Assembly: GCF_006440735.1 (NCBI RefSeq)
Contig: NZ_VFUA01000031.1
Coordinates: forward strand, 1-56,945
Reading direction: 5' to 3'
DNA: 56,945 nt
From: Mesorhizobium sp. B2-7-1
GTDB lineage: Bacteria > Pseudomonadota > Alphaproteobacteria > Rhizobiales > Rhizobiaceae
This document shows positions 9,386 through 18,021 of this stretch, piece by piece. Within the stretch, counting starts at the first letter, position 1. Each line of letters begins with the position of its first letter. The notes beneath the pieces are model-generated. The model did no database searches. It was not told the origin of the DNA and worked only from the letters and a program-made list of their open reading frames with translations. Made by a program: the position numbers and the translations under genes.

Positions 9386-9732
9386 GCGTAAACCCCCGCG
9401 TCGACCGCGTCGATGAAGTCGAGGACCTCATCGGCCCGCCCCTCCCGAACCAGCTGCATGGCCGTCCGCCCCGAAAATCCGGGCAGCGGCTCGGAGCGGT
9501 ACCAGGCATAGGCCATGAGCGCGGAGCCAAATCGCGGCTCGACCTTGTTCACGATCTCCACCATCTCGCGCAGGCGGCGCTGCGTCTTGTCTGAACGCAC
9601 CCGCTCCCGGCGCTGAACCGCGTCTTTCCCCAGACCAGCGGTACGCGCGATCTCCTCGCTCGTCGTGCGGAAAGCGTCCGCAATCTTCTTGGGCGCGAAC
9701 AACCCGTCATCCGCATATTGTGCCAGGCCCAT
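9382..9732 (-). CDS. Xre/MbcA/ParS-type antitoxin (DUF2384)
   Basis: A 116-residue antitoxin for the RES toxin that follows it. The N-terminal half carries a helix-turn-helix (KKIADAFRTTSEEIARTAGL); the C-terminal half is the DUF2384 toxin-binding region (RFGSALMAYAWYRSEPLPGF and ending FIDAVDAGVYA). ATG at 9732 has GGAGGTG six bases upstream. Antitoxins of this class repress their own operon. The pair stabilises an element by addiction, which fits its place next to the ParB-like gene. Confidence 0.9.
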   Translation of the reverse strand: MGLAQYADDGLFAPKKIADAFRTTSEEIARTAGLGKDAVQRRERVRSDKTQRRLREMVEIVNKVEPRFGSALMAYAWYRSEPLPGFSGRTAMQLVREGRADEVLDFIDAVDAGVYA

Positions 9733-10237
9733 CGCAGCACCTCCGTGCATTTGCCAACAGTTATGACGCAATATAGCGTCAGCAACACTGGCACACAAGG
9801 TCTGGCAGGCGTTTCGGCGCTACGATGGCTGTTCGAGCGGCCTAACCTCGATCGCTCCGTGGGCGACCGCGCAAGCGTGCGTGAAACCATATCGATGGCC
9901 TCTGCGGGATCGACCGAGCTCGCCTGCTGTCACAAGTCGGCTGACGGCGTCGCCCCGTGGAGCAACATTCCAGAGGGGAAGTTAGGATAAAGGAAAGAGA
10001 GAAAGAACTGCTCGCAGAGCGGGTGGCCCGCCGACGCTGGCGCTCAATCGCGCCCGTCGCGATCCCGGCCCGTCATCCTGCGCAGGGCTGAAGAAGCCCC
10101 GCTTGTCCAGCCGGGCAGGGATGCTCGGCCGCAATTGCACCGGCCCGCCCGCTCCGCGGCTCGGAGGAGGTCTTCGGAAAGAAGACGGAAAAGGACGGGT
10201 GAAAAGGCCGCGTCCGCAACCTCCCAGGAGCATTCCC
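9733..10237. other. Intergenic region and long leader of the parB-like gene
   Basis: Contains the divergent promoters of the antitoxin and parB-like genes. The right half (about 10,020-10,237) is a GC-rich leader with a stem-loop at 10081-10105 that recurs before the gene at 12959. No gene seen. Confidence 0.5.
10081..10105 (+). repeat. Leader stem-loop motif, copy 1
   Basis: GGGCT (10085-10089) and AGCCC (10095-10099) pair around GAAGA, and the motif continues CGCTTG. Nearly the same string, AGGGCTGAAGAGCCCTGCTTG, occurs at 12798-12818 before the next long-leader gene. Both copies lie about 140-160 bases upstream of the start codon. Confidence 0.5.
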
Positions 10238-11914
10238 ATGGAACTGAAGTTTGTCGATCCGCGCTCGCTCAAGGACAATCCTGACAAGGCGCGCCGCTCC
10301 AAGTCCAGCCCGCAGGCCGACGCCCTGCTGCTGGCGACGATCAAGGCCATCGGCGTTGTCGAGCCACTGATTGTCTTCGCTGAAGCCGATGGCGGCAATG
10401 GCTTCGTCATCGATCAGGGCCATCGCCGTGCCAAGCAGGCAATCGTCGCCGGTCTGGACGAGATCGCGGTTCTGGTCGTACCTCGCGCTGAGGACGGTGG
10501 TGCGATGCGCTCGTTGGCCACGTCGATCACGCACGAACAGCTTAACCCGGTCGATCTGTGGCGCGCCATCGAGCGTCTTGTCGCGCTGAACTGGACCGAA
10601 GAGTCCATCGCGATCGCCCTGGCGCAGTCGGTGCGCCAGATCAAGAAGCTGCGCCTGCTCGCCAACGTGCTGCCGGCGATGCTCGACGCCATGGCCAAGG
10701 GCGACATGCCGAACGAGCAGCAGCTCCGCACCATCGCGGCGGCATCGCTCGACGAGCAGAAGGAAGTCTGGAAGGCAAACAAACCCTCCAAGGGCGACCC
10801 GCAGGTCTCATGGTGGAGCGTTGCCAACGGCTTGACCAAGCGGCGCATGTACGCACGCGACGCAAGCTTCGGCGACGAGCTTGCGCAGGCCTACGGCATC
10901 GCCTGGGTCGAGGACCTGTTCGCCCCGGCCGACCAGGACAGCCGGTACACGACCGACGTCGAGGCGTTCCTTGGCGCGCAGCAGGAATGGATGACGCAGA
11001 ACCTGCCTAAGAAGGGCGTCATCACCGAGTCGACCACCTATGGCGAGGTGAAGCTGCCGCCGAAGGCCGAGCGCGTCTATGGCACGCCCAAGAAGTCGGA
11101 CCACACCGCGATGTATCTCGATCGCGAGGGCAAGGTGAAGACGGTCCACTTCCGCATGCCCGAGGTGAGAAAGAAGGGCAAGGCGGCGGACACCGCTGAC
11201 GACGCGGCGATCGTCATGCCGAAGTCGCGTCCCGATGTGACCCGCAAGGGCATCGAGATGATCGGCGACATCCGCACCGATGCTCTTCACGAGGCGCTGT
11301 CGCGGGCGCCGATCGAGGACGACATGCTGCTGGCGTTGCTCGTTCTCGCCTTCGCTGGCCAGAACGTACGCGTCGACTCCGGTGCCGGGGGCGATCACGC
11401 GTTCGGCCGCCGCATGCCCCGGCATGCCGCCACCCTCTTCGATGCCGAGGGCAAGTTCGCCTTCGACGCTGAGACTTTGCGCATCGCGGCCCGGGGCGTC
11501 CTCATCGACGCGCTCTCCTGCCGCGAGGGCATGAGCAAGTCGGGCCTGGTGGCGCTCGTCGCCGGCGAAGCGATCGGCGCGGGAGGCTTTCTCGCCAACA
11601 TGGGCACTGAGGACTTCCTCTCCTGCCTGTCGCGTCCCGCACTCGAAAGCTCGTGCGCCAACACACCTGTGCTGCCGCGGGCGCGGGTCAAGGACACGCG
11701 GGCCGCGCTCGTCGAGCACTTCAAGGAGGGGCGCTTCGTCCATCCGGCCGCGCTGTTCGCTCCCGATGCGACCAGCCTGACGGAATGGCTGGCGAAGAGC
11801 GCGGTCGCCGAGGTCGATGACGACGATAGTGTCGACCCCGAAGGCCTCGATGATGAGAACCAGTCTTCCGGGAAAGGCGAGTTCGAGGAGGGCTATCGCG
11901 AGGCCGCCGAATAG
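10238..11914 (+). CDS. ParB-like nuclease-domain protein
   Basis: A 558-residue protein. The first 110 residues are the ParB N-terminal fold (VDPRSLKDNPDKARRS, then the ParB box GFVIDQGHRRAKQAI), followed by a KorB-like helix-turn-helix region (WTEESIAIALAQSVRQIKKL). The long C-terminal part is a family-specific extension with no catalytic motif I recognise. ATG at 10238 has CAGGAG seven bases upstream. Large ParB-like proteins are standard on rhizobial ICEs; roles in partition or in regulating element genes are proposed but unproven. No ParA is nearby. Transcription ends at a strong terminator at 11939-11972. Confidence 0.85.
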   Translation: MELKFVDPRSLKDNPDKARRSKSSPQADALLLATIKAIGVVEPLIVFAEADGGNGFVIDQGHRRAKQAIVAGLDEIAVLVVPRAEDGGAMRSLATSITHEQLNPVDLWRAIERLVALNWTEESIAIALAQSVRQIKKLRLLANVLPAMLDAMAKGDMPNEQQLRTIAAASLDEQKEVWKANKPSKGDPQVSWWSVANGLTKRRMYARDASFGDELAQAYGIAWVEDLFAPADQDSRYTTDVEAFLGAQQEWMTQNLPKKGVITESTTYGEVKLPPKAERVYGTPKKSDHTAMYLDREGKVKTVHFRMPEVRKKGKAADTADDAAIVMPKSRPDVTRKGIEMIGDIRTDALHEALSRAPIEDDMLLALLVLAFAGQNVRVDSGAGGDHAFGRRMPRHAATLFDAEGKFAFDAETLRIAARGVLIDALSCREGMSKSGLVALVAGEAIGAGGFLANMGTEDFLSCLSRPALESSCANTPVLPRARVKDTRAALVEHFKEGRFVHPAALFAPDATSLTEWLAKSAVAEVDDDDSVDPEGLDDENQSSGKGEFEEGYREAAE

Positions 11915-11938
11915 CCTCGCCTCTCCCTTTCGATCCTT

Positions 11939-11972
11939 CCGCCGCCGGGCCGCCCGGCGGCGGTTTCGTTTT
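11939..11972 (+). terminator. Rho-independent terminator after the parB-like gene
   Basis: An 11-bp perfect GC stem (CCGCCGCCGGG and its complement) with a three-base loop, followed by TTTCGTTTT. It starts 24 bases after the stop codon. Confidence 0.85.
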
Positions 11973-11996
11973 CACCTGCAGCAAACGGAGGACACT

Positions 11997-12059
11997 ATGT
12001 CCGCATGCGATATCTCGCACGCAATCCCCCGAGCGTTTCAAAGAGTTCACAAACCCTGA
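11997..12059 (+). CDS. Possible 20-residue ORF with strong ribosome binding site
   Basis: ATG at 11997 has GGAGG seven bases upstream and reads MSACDISHAIPRAFQRVHKP before TGA. It may be the stump of a gene whose body was deleted, or a real small protein. No similarity recognised. Confidence 0.25.
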   Translation: MSACDISHAIPRAFQRVHKP

Positions 12060-12126
12060 CCACCCGATAGGCCGCGATCCGACCAGGGGCGGGGGCGCCG
12101 ATTGCGCTCCCGCCAGGATATGACCG

Positions 12127-12426
12127 TCAGTCGAGAACCTTGATGATCGTATGGGTTTCGGGATCAACGACCACGGTCCGATTGTCGATCACGGTGTATT
12201 CGTATTTCACCTTGGGGACTTTATGAAGCTCCACCTTTTCGGGCACCTTGCTGCCGATCTTCAACTCCACGCCCGGCAACTTGATCGATGCCAGGGGTTC
12301 CTTCTTGACGTACTCGCGGATGGTCGTTTCCTGTTCAGGTGCCAGAACCACCGTATCCGCGATAGCGACGCTGATGCCGGACAGCAGCAACAGGCCGGCA
12401 ACAGAATTGGTGATCATCGTCTTCAT
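12127..12426 (-). CDS. DUF1236 domain secreted protein
   Basis: A 99-residue protein with a clear signal peptide (MKTMITNSVAGLLLLSGISV, cleavage likely after AIA near residue 23). The mature part (VVLAPEQETTIREYVKKEPL, PEKVELHKVPKVKYEY, DNRTVVVDPETHTIIKVL) fits DUF1236, a periplasmic family of unknown function common in Rhizobiales. ATG at 12426 has AAGGAG nine bases upstream. It points against the surrounding ICE genes and is probably cargo. Confidence 0.85.
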   Translation of the reverse strand: MKTMITNSVAGLLLLSGISVAIADTVVLAPEQETTIREYVKKEPLASIKLPGVELKIGSKVPEKVELHKVPKVKYEYTVIDNRTVVVDPETHTIIKVLD

Positions 12427-12958
12427 TTCCGTATTCTCCTTATGCGCCCCTTGCCCAACGCCGGCGCGAAACCGGCAGAAACGCCGATAGGGGAGCGATT
12501 TCGGCGATCCGCCAAAGCAATGACGTTCTCGGCTTGATTGTTTCACCGGCGATATCGAGTAGGACCAATGCGCGCCAGCATAAGACCAAAGGCCCAGCAC
12601 CTCCGGTCGATGAAATCGGCAGGTGGTCATGATCAGCTCTCATCAGGTTCCCACTTCGAAATCGAGGCCTCCCTGCCGGTCTTCCCTCGGGCTTATTGCG
12701 GTCCTAAACCGGCGGCCGTCCGCTTCAAGGCCGCGTTCCGCGCCGCGAGGCGGCCGGATCGGTCCGGTCTCGCCATGGCAGGCCCGCGTCCCGCGCGAGG
12801 GCTGAAGAGCCCTGCTTGGCCGCAAACCTTCCATGCTCACCTCGGTCCGCCCGGACCCTGAAGCGCCCCGTCATCCCGCCGTTTTTGTTGGTCCGCGCCC
12901 GAGGGAGGCCCGGCATGGAGCCGGTTCGAGCTTCGGGAACCAGAAGAAAGGACATGTC
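12427..12958. other. Intergenic region and long leader of the gene at 12959
   Basis: No gene seen. The second half is a GC-rich leader carrying the second copy of the leader stem-loop. Confidence 0.5.
12792..12818 (+). repeat. Leader stem-loop motif, copy 2
   Basis: AGGGCT (12798-12803) pairs with AGCCCT (12808-12813) around GAAG; CTGCTTG follows. Matches the motif at 10081-10105. Confidence 0.5.
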
Positions 12959-13546
12959 ATGACCAAGAAAGCCGTAAATTCCGGCGCAGCCGGCCGCATC
13001 GTTCCGATCCGCAAGGGCACTACCCTGCAAATGGTCCGGCTCGCCTGTCCCGATGCCGCGCAGTGCTCGCTGGTCTCCGAGAGCTTTGGCCTCCAGGTGC
13101 TGGATAGCGACGGCATCCGCGACCTGCACGAAAAGCTCATTATGGAGACCGCCGCAGCGCTCGATGAAGGGCTTGGGGAACGCGCCATGCAGATCCACTT
13201 GCAACGCGTCGTCGGTGCCTTCGTCGGTTCCGCCTACGGGGCCGGCCAGTTCTACAGCCGTGCGGTGACCGAAGCCCGGGATGCGACGGCCAAGTCGGCC
13301 TGCGACGATCGGAACGAAGACGTCGGCGGACCGGTCGGCTTCGACAGCGCCGCCCAGCGCAAGCGTGAGTTCGCCGCCGATATGGCGCTCCAGGCCCATG
13401 CACTACGCATGGCCGCCGAGGGGGCCGTTGCCGCCTACGAGCAGGTTGTAGGCGAGGTCTGGAAGCCCTTCGAACGCCCTGTCGAGAACCCCGGCCAATC
13501 TGTCGACCGCAGGGCTGCCGAACTGCAGATGGCGGCTCTCGGATGA
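12959..13546 (+). CDS. Conserved hypothetical ICE protein (195 aa)
   Basis: No domain recognised. The sequence is hydrophilic and predicted helical, with a charged middle (IRDLHEKLIMETAAALDE) and an Ala-rich helix near the end (ADMALQAHALRMAAEGAVAA). ATG at 12959 has AGAAAGGA upstream. It sits between the parB-like and ardC-like genes, has its own long leader, and is followed by a strong terminator, so it is a monocistronic gene of the maintenance block. Confidence 0.7.
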   Translation: MTKKAVNSGAAGRIVPIRKGTTLQMVRLACPDAAQCSLVSESFGLQVLDSDGIRDLHEKLIMETAAALDEGLGERAMQIHLQRVVGAFVGSAYGAGQFYSRAVTEARDATAKSACDDRNEDVGGPVGFDSAAQRKREFAADMALQAHALRMAAEGAVAAYEQVVGEVWKPFERPVENPGQSVDRRAAELQMAALG

Positions 13547-13553
13547 GCCGCGG

Positions 13554-13583
13554 AAGGGCGGGGCTCCGGTCCCGCCCTTTTTT
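13554..13583 (+). terminator. Rho-independent terminator
   Basis: AAGGGCGGG and CCCGCCCTT form a nine-bp stem around an eight-base loop, followed by a T tract. It lies eight bases after the stop of the gene at 12959-13546. Confidence 0.9.
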
Positions 13584-14089
13584 CCCTGTCGCGCAGCCAG
13601 CCTCATTCACCAGTCGCATCAACTGTGCGGGCCTGCCCCTTTCATCGCGAGTGCCGTCTCCTGGCTGACGAAGGGAGACGACCTGCTACCATGCGGTGCG
13701 CCGAGCAAATATGGCCTATCGTCTGCCAATCTTCGCCCGTGGCGACCACCTCCACAAGGGGACATTCTTGTTCCAGCGATTTCCTGTGCGTGCCTTGGCG
13801 CCAGGGTTCGATACGTCATTTCCGGCGAACGACCTTCGGGACGGCACGCGCAGCGCCAGTTCCTTTCGCCAGCATCGGCCGTTGGACAGGTTGGGTTCCT
13901 TCACGACCCAATCCCGCTCTCGTGTGATGGCTTTCCTGGTGCGGCGGCGGATCTTCCACGATCAACCCGCAAGGGGTCCGCTAGCATGCTGCGGCCGCTC
14001 GGCTGACGCCTTCGGGTGATCGCGCCCGCCGCCGCACACTGACGGAGCCATCGAGCGGGAATTGGCCCGCTCCAAGATGGAGCCCTCGG
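13584..14089. other. Intergenic, no gene seen
   Basis: Small open frames on both strands lack ribosome binding sites and coding-like composition. The last 100 bases are probably the leader of the small gene at 14090. Confidence 0.45.
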
Positions 14090-14275
14090 ATGTCCCGCGA
14101 TCTCACTCTCGCCCAGAAGGCCGCCTGGTCCCTCGCACGCACCCTCATGGTTCCGGTCATCCTCTTCCAGGTCGGCAACGAATTTGGCGTCATGCCGGCC
14201 GACGAGCTCGACGATGCCGAGATCGAAATCCTCTTCGAATACGATCCGTATAGTGGCGGCCGATCGGTTCATTGA
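14090..14275 (+). CDS. Small conserved ICE protein (61 aa)
   Basis: Reads MSRDLTLAQKAAWSLARTLM, then PVILFQVGNEFGVMPADELD, ending EYDPYSGG. Short proteins with this pattern recur next to ardC-like genes on rhizobial islands. GGAG lies about ten bases upstream of the ATG. Function unknown. Confidence 0.65.
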   Translation: MSRDLTLAQKAAWSLARTLMVPVILFQVGNEFGVMPADELDDAEIEILFEYDPYSGGRSVH

Positions 14276-14548
14276 CCCGACCTTCTCCCGACTGCATTGA
14301 GGCGACTCCAGCGCCGCCTTTCTCCTTTCTGGCGGCCGCTCACGCCCCGTCCTGCCCGAGGCGCTGGCGGAGCCAGGCTGTCGGCGCAACGGCTCCGCCG
14401 TCCTCCGCTGCCGCTGCGGCCCACCACCCATCGCGCGAGCTCGACGGGGCCCCCGGTCGGGTGCGCGGCCCGCCTTCCTGCTCCGCCCGGCGGACCCCGT
14501 GACGGGGCCGCGATCGGCGCGGCCTCCAGAACTGGAGGTTGATTGAAA

Positions 14549-15478
14549 ATGAGCAGGAAGGAAAAAGCACCGCGCATCGACATCTATGCGCGCATCACCG
14601 ACCGCATCGTGGCCGAGCTGGAGAAGGGCGTTCGCCCCTGGATGCAGCCATGGCATTCGAGCAATGCCAACGGCCGCGTCAGCCGGCCGCTGAGGCATAA
14701 TGGTCTTCCTTATAACGGCATGAACGTCCTATTGCTTTGGTCGGAGGCCATCGCACGCGGCTTTTCCAGCCCGGTTTGGATGACGTTCAAGCAGGCGCTG
14801 GAACTCGGCGGGGCCGTCCGCAAGGGTGAGACTGGCTCGATGGTGGTCTTCGCCAGCCGCTTTACCAGAACCGAGACCGACTCCGGCGGCGAGGAAATCG
14901 ACCGCGAGATCCCGTTCCTCAAGGCCTATTCCGTCTTCAATGTGGCGCAAATCGATGGACTGCCGGACGACTTTTATGGCCGGCAGGCGGAGCTGGTATG
15001 CGATCCGATCGCTCGCATCGCGCATGCCGACCGGTTCTTTGCCAACACGGGCGCAGTGATCCGCCATGGCGGTGACCGCGCCTATTTTGCCCCGGCGACC
15101 GACCACATCCAGATGCCGCCGTTTCAGACTTTTCGGGACGCTGCATCATATGTGGCAACGCTCAGTCACGAGGCCACCCATTGGACTTCGGCGCCCCATC
15201 GTGTGAACCGCGACCTTAGCCGCTACGCTAAGGATCGCAGCGAGCGAGCACGCGAGGAACTGATTGCCGAGCTCGGAAGCTGCTTCCTATGCGCCGATCT
15301 TGGTATAGCGCCGGAGCTCGAGCCGCGGCCGGACCATGCGAGCTACCTCCGCTCGTGGTTGAAAGTCCTCGCCGACGACAAGCGCGCGATCTTCTCGGCC
15401 GCTGCCCATGCGCAACGCGCCGTCGCCTTCCTGCATGGCCTTCAGCCGGAGGCCGCAGAACAACGCGAGGCCGCCTGA
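14549..15478 (+). CDS. ArdC-like ssDNA-binding/zincin metallopeptidase
   Basis: A 309-residue protein with an ArdC N-terminal ssDNA-binding domain (DIYARITDRIVAELEKGVRPW) and a polyvalent-protein metallopeptidase domain. The zinc site HEATH is near residue 209, with a downstream Glu in REELIAELGSCFL. ArdC proteins protect entering single-stranded DNA from restriction and are common on conjugative elements. ATG at 14549 has GGAGG ten bases upstream; TTG at 14543 is a less likely start. A 270-base GC-rich leader precedes it and a terminator follows at 15501. Confidence 0.85.
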   Translation: MSRKEKAPRIDIYARITDRIVAELEKGVRPWMQPWHSSNANGRVSRPLRHNGLPYNGMNVLLLWSEAIARGFSSPVWMTFKQALELGGAVRKGETGSMVVFASRFTRTETDSGGEEIDREIPFLKAYSVFNVAQIDGLPDDFYGRQAELVCDPIARIAHADRFFANTGAVIRHGGDRAYFAPATDHIQMPPFQTFRDAASYVATLSHEATHWTSAPHRVNRDLSRYAKDRSERAREELIAELGSCFLCADLGIAPELEPRPDHASYLRSWLKVLADDKRAIFSAAAHAQRAVAFLHGLQPEAAEQREAA

Positions 15479-15500
15479 TATTTCACGCATCAAACTTCGG

Positions 15501-15530
15501 AGGGGAGGGCATTCGCCTTCCCCTTCTGTT
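15501..15530 (+). terminator. Rho-independent terminator after the ardC-like gene
   Basis: AGGGGAGGGC pairs with GCCTTCCCCT around ATTC (one G-T pair), followed by TCTGTTT. Confidence 0.75.
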
Positions 15531-15643
15531 TCGGCGGCCATGCCGTTCGACGAGCATGACCGAGAAAGCCTCCACGATAGTCGCGAATCGATCCATCCAC
15601 GCGCCGATCTGGCGAGCCGGCGGACAGGTTCCTCCCCACAATC

Positions 15644-16729
15644 CTAAAGTTGGAACCGAAGTTGCCGTTGTTCCGGCGGCGAGACATCGCCTAGCGACGA
15701 AACCGTGACGCCCAGAAGGCGGATCCCCTTCCGTACCGGAAAGACCGATCTCAGGAGATCGGCCGCGAGATGCTCGAGATCAACGCGTTCGACCGGCACC
15801 GCCACCGTACGGCTTCGGGTGATCTGCTGGAAGTCGGCGAATTTGATTTTCAGCGTCACGGTCCTGCCCCGGATGCCTTTGCCTTCGCAGTATCCCCAGA
15901 CTTTGGCGACCAACGGCTTGATTTCGGCGATTGACGCATCGAGATCGACGATGTCGGCTGCGAACGTGTCTTCGGCCCCAATCGATTTGCGCGGCCGATC
16001 CGGTTCGACCGCGCGTTCGTCGATGCCGCGGGCGATCTGATAGTACCAGCGCCCCGACTTGCCGAAGTGCTGCTGCAGGAACGGAAGCGACCTGTCCTTG
16101 AGATCGGCGCCGGTCTTGATGCCAAGCGCTTCCATCTTCGCGGCTGTCGCGGGGCCGATGCCGTGAAATTTCTTGACTGGCAAACTCTCCACGAAGGCGG
16201 GCCCGTGGCGCGGCGTGATGACAAACTGACCGTTCGGCTTGTTCTGGTCGGACGCCATCTTGGCGAGAAATTTGTTGTACGAGATGCCCGCGGAAGCAGT
16301 GAGACCGGTCACCAGCAGAATCTTCGCCCTGATCATCCCGGCAATCGTCGTCGCAGACGAAATGTTCAGCCGGTTCTGGGTGACGTCGAGATAGGCCTCG
16401 TCAAGCGACAAGGGCTCGATGAGGTCGGTATGTTCGGCAAACACTTCGCGAATCTGGGCCGAGACGGCCCGGTAGACGTCGAAGCGGGGCGGCACGAAGA
16501 TCAGTTCGGGGCATTTGCGCTTTGCCGTGACCGAAGGCATTGCGGAGCGAACGCCGAAGGCGCGGGCCTCGTAGCTCGCGGCCGCTACCACTCCTCGGGC
16601 AGCCGCTCCACCGACGGCAAGCGGCTTGCCGCGCAGCTCCGGGTTGTCGCGTTGTTCGACCGAGGCGTAGAACGCATCCATGTCGACGTGGATGATCTTG
16701 CGCGGGTCGGCGGCGCTGTCAGGGTCCAT
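15644..16729 (-). CDS. dinB: DNA polymerase IV (Y-family)
   Basis: A 361-residue translesion polymerase. Catalytic motifs are intact: HVDMDAFYASVEQRD (first Asp), YEARAFGVRSAM, and SLDEAYLDVT (second Asp-Glu pair). The thumb helix-hairpin-helix (KFHGIGPATAAKMEALGI) and little-finger domain follow. It starts 12 bases after the stop of the SRAP-like gene upstream and probably shares its LexA-controlled promoter at 17302. There is no typical C-terminal clamp-binding pentapeptide that I can identify. Confidence 0.95.
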   Translation of the reverse strand: MDPDSAADPRKIIHVDMDAFYASVEQRDNPELRGKPLAVGGAAARGVVAAASYEARAFGVRSAMPSVTAKRKCPELIFVPPRFDVYRAVSAQIREVFAEHTDLIEPLSLDEAYLDVTQNRLNISSATTIAGMIRAKILLVTGLTASAGISYNKFLAKMASDQNKPNGQFVITPRHGPAFVESLPVKKFHGIGPATAAKMEALGIKTGADLKDRSLPFLQQHFGKSGRWYYQIARGIDERAVEPDRPRKSIGAEDTFAADIVDLDASIAEIKPLVAKVWGYCEGKGIRGRTVTLKIKFADFQQITRSRTVAVPVERVDLEHLAADLLRSVFPVRKGIRLLGVTVSSLGDVSPPEQRQLRFQL

Positions 16730-16741
16730 TTGCCTGCAATG

Positions 16742-17293
16742 TCATTTCGCCAGGGTCTGAGCTTCGTGCCGCAGGATTCTACATTCTTCAGATCGCGAAT
16801 TCAGCCTGTGCGCGACCCTGGGGGAGGCGCGAACCAAAAAACTTGCCGCGGGAAGGGGACGAAGCACTTCGTGTTCCGGATACGTCATCTCGAGCCACGC
16901 CGCGCGCTCCTCCCGGCGCAGCACCGCCAGCTGCCGGTCATGGTAGGGTGCGATGTCATCGTTGGCCTGGATCGTAAGGATTGCGTAGGCTTCCGGCCAA
17001 TTACGCGTCGCTGGCCGCCAGATGCCGGCGAAGTAGAACCAATCACCGTTTGCGAGCCGAAAGCTGTAGTTCTTCCCCTGGCTGCGGTGCCGGAATTCGG
17101 ATGCCGGCACGAGGCAGCGATGGCTTGGGAACGTTCGGCCTTCGGCGCGCACCATCGTGAAAGGTCGCCCGCCGGATTCCTTGGGTTGAAGTCCCCACGG
17201 CAGCTCCAGCATCTCAACATCGCCGCCGTAGCGCCTTATGATGATACGGCATTCGTCGAGCGGCACGTCGGAATCGAAAGCTCTTGCGCTCAT
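16742..17293 (-). CDS. Divergent SRAP-family protein lacking key active-site residues
   Basis: A 183-residue relative of the SOS-response-associated peptidases (HMCES/YedK). The fold is shown by SHRCLVPASEF, FYFAGIWRPATRNWPEAYAI and APYHDRQLAVL. Active SRAP proteins begin Met-Cys and use Cys2 to crosslink abasic sites; here the N-terminus is MSARAFDSD, so Cys2 is absent. The usual active-site Asn before the RAEG-like motif is Val or Met (TMVRAEGR). Glu (SEF) and His (YHD) remain. A LexA box starts nine bases upstream of the start codon. Co-transcribed with dinB. Possibly a non-covalent DNA binder. Confidence 0.85.
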   Translation of the reverse strand: MSARAFDSDVPLDECRIIIRRYGGDVEMLELPWGLQPKESGGRPFTMVRAEGRTFPSHRCLVPASEFRHRSQGKNYSFRLANGDWFYFAGIWRPATRNWPEAYAILTIQANDDIAPYHDRQLAVLRREERAAWLEMTYPEHEVLRPLPAASFLVRASPRVAHRLNSRSEECRILRHEAQTLAK

Positions 17294-17301
17294 GACCGAA
17301 A

Positions 17302-17316
17302 GAACATAACAGGAAC
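17302..17316. promoter_or_regulatory. LexA box (SOS operator)
   Basis: GAACATAACAGGAAC is a perfect alphaproteobacterial GAAC-N7-GAAC LexA site. It lies between the divergent SRAP genes, nine bases from one start codon and 37 from the other, so one site can control both transcripts, including dinB. Confidence 0.9.
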
Positions 17317-17352
17317 ACTATTGCCGCGCAACGCCGCAGAGGCAGGTGACAC

Positions 17353-17943
17353 ATGTGCAATGATTATCGGCTGATGGTGGATGTCGCCTCGATCGTCGAG
17401 GATTTCGCCGATCTCAAGATCAAGATCCGCTTCAGCGAAGGCGCGCCGAACGTTGGGCCGCGCGAGGATATCAAGATAACGGATCCAGGGCCGATTGTTC
17501 GCCCTGTCGACGGAGCGAGCGGCGAGGCCGATCTGGTTCAGCGCCGGTGGAGCTGGCCCGGACAAAACAAGCGGCCGGTTTACAACTTCCGCTCGGACGG
17601 CCGCGAGTTCGCCTCGAACCGCTGCCTGATCCCGGCCGATGGCTTTTATGAATTCACCGACCCGACGGAGAAGGGCAAGAAGCGCAAGGACAAGTGGCTC
17701 TTCACCAAGCGCGACGAGCCAATCTTCTGCATCGCCGGGATCTGGCGCGAGACAAACGATGTCGGCGAGGCGTTCACCATGCTTACGATGGAACCCGGTC
17801 CGGACATCGCCCCGTATCACGATCGGCAGATCGTAGTCCTTGAGCGCAAGGATTGGGCGAGCTGGCTTGATCCGTCGGTGTCCGCTAAATCCCTGATAAA
17901 GCCGCTTCAGGCCGGGACGCTGGTGGTCGAGCAGGTCGGGTGA
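17353..17943 (+). CDS. SOS response-associated peptidase (SRAP, HMCES/YedK family)
   Basis: A 196-residue protein with the complete SRAP active site: Met-Cys start (MCNDYRLMV), Asn in YNFRSDGREF, Glu in DGFYEF and His in PYHDRQ. Family members shield abasic sites in single-stranded DNA by a covalent link through Cys2. It faces the divergent SRAP-dinB operon across a LexA box, so it should be induced by DNA damage. Confidence 0.95.
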   Translation: MCNDYRLMVDVASIVEDFADLKIKIRFSEGAPNVGPREDIKITDPGPIVRPVDGASGEADLVQRRWSWPGQNKRPVYNFRSDGREFASNRCLIPADGFYEFTDPTEKGKKRKDKWLFTKRDEPIFCIAGIWRETNDVGEAFTMLTMEPGPDIAPYHDRQIVVLERKDWASWLDPSVSAKSLIKPLQAGTLVVEQVG

Positions 17944-18021
17944 TGCGAGGTAGCGCCAGCGCAGTGACACTGGCAGGCGGCCGTTCACGCCGTTGACGTT
18001 ATCGGTCGCAATTCTCATGGA

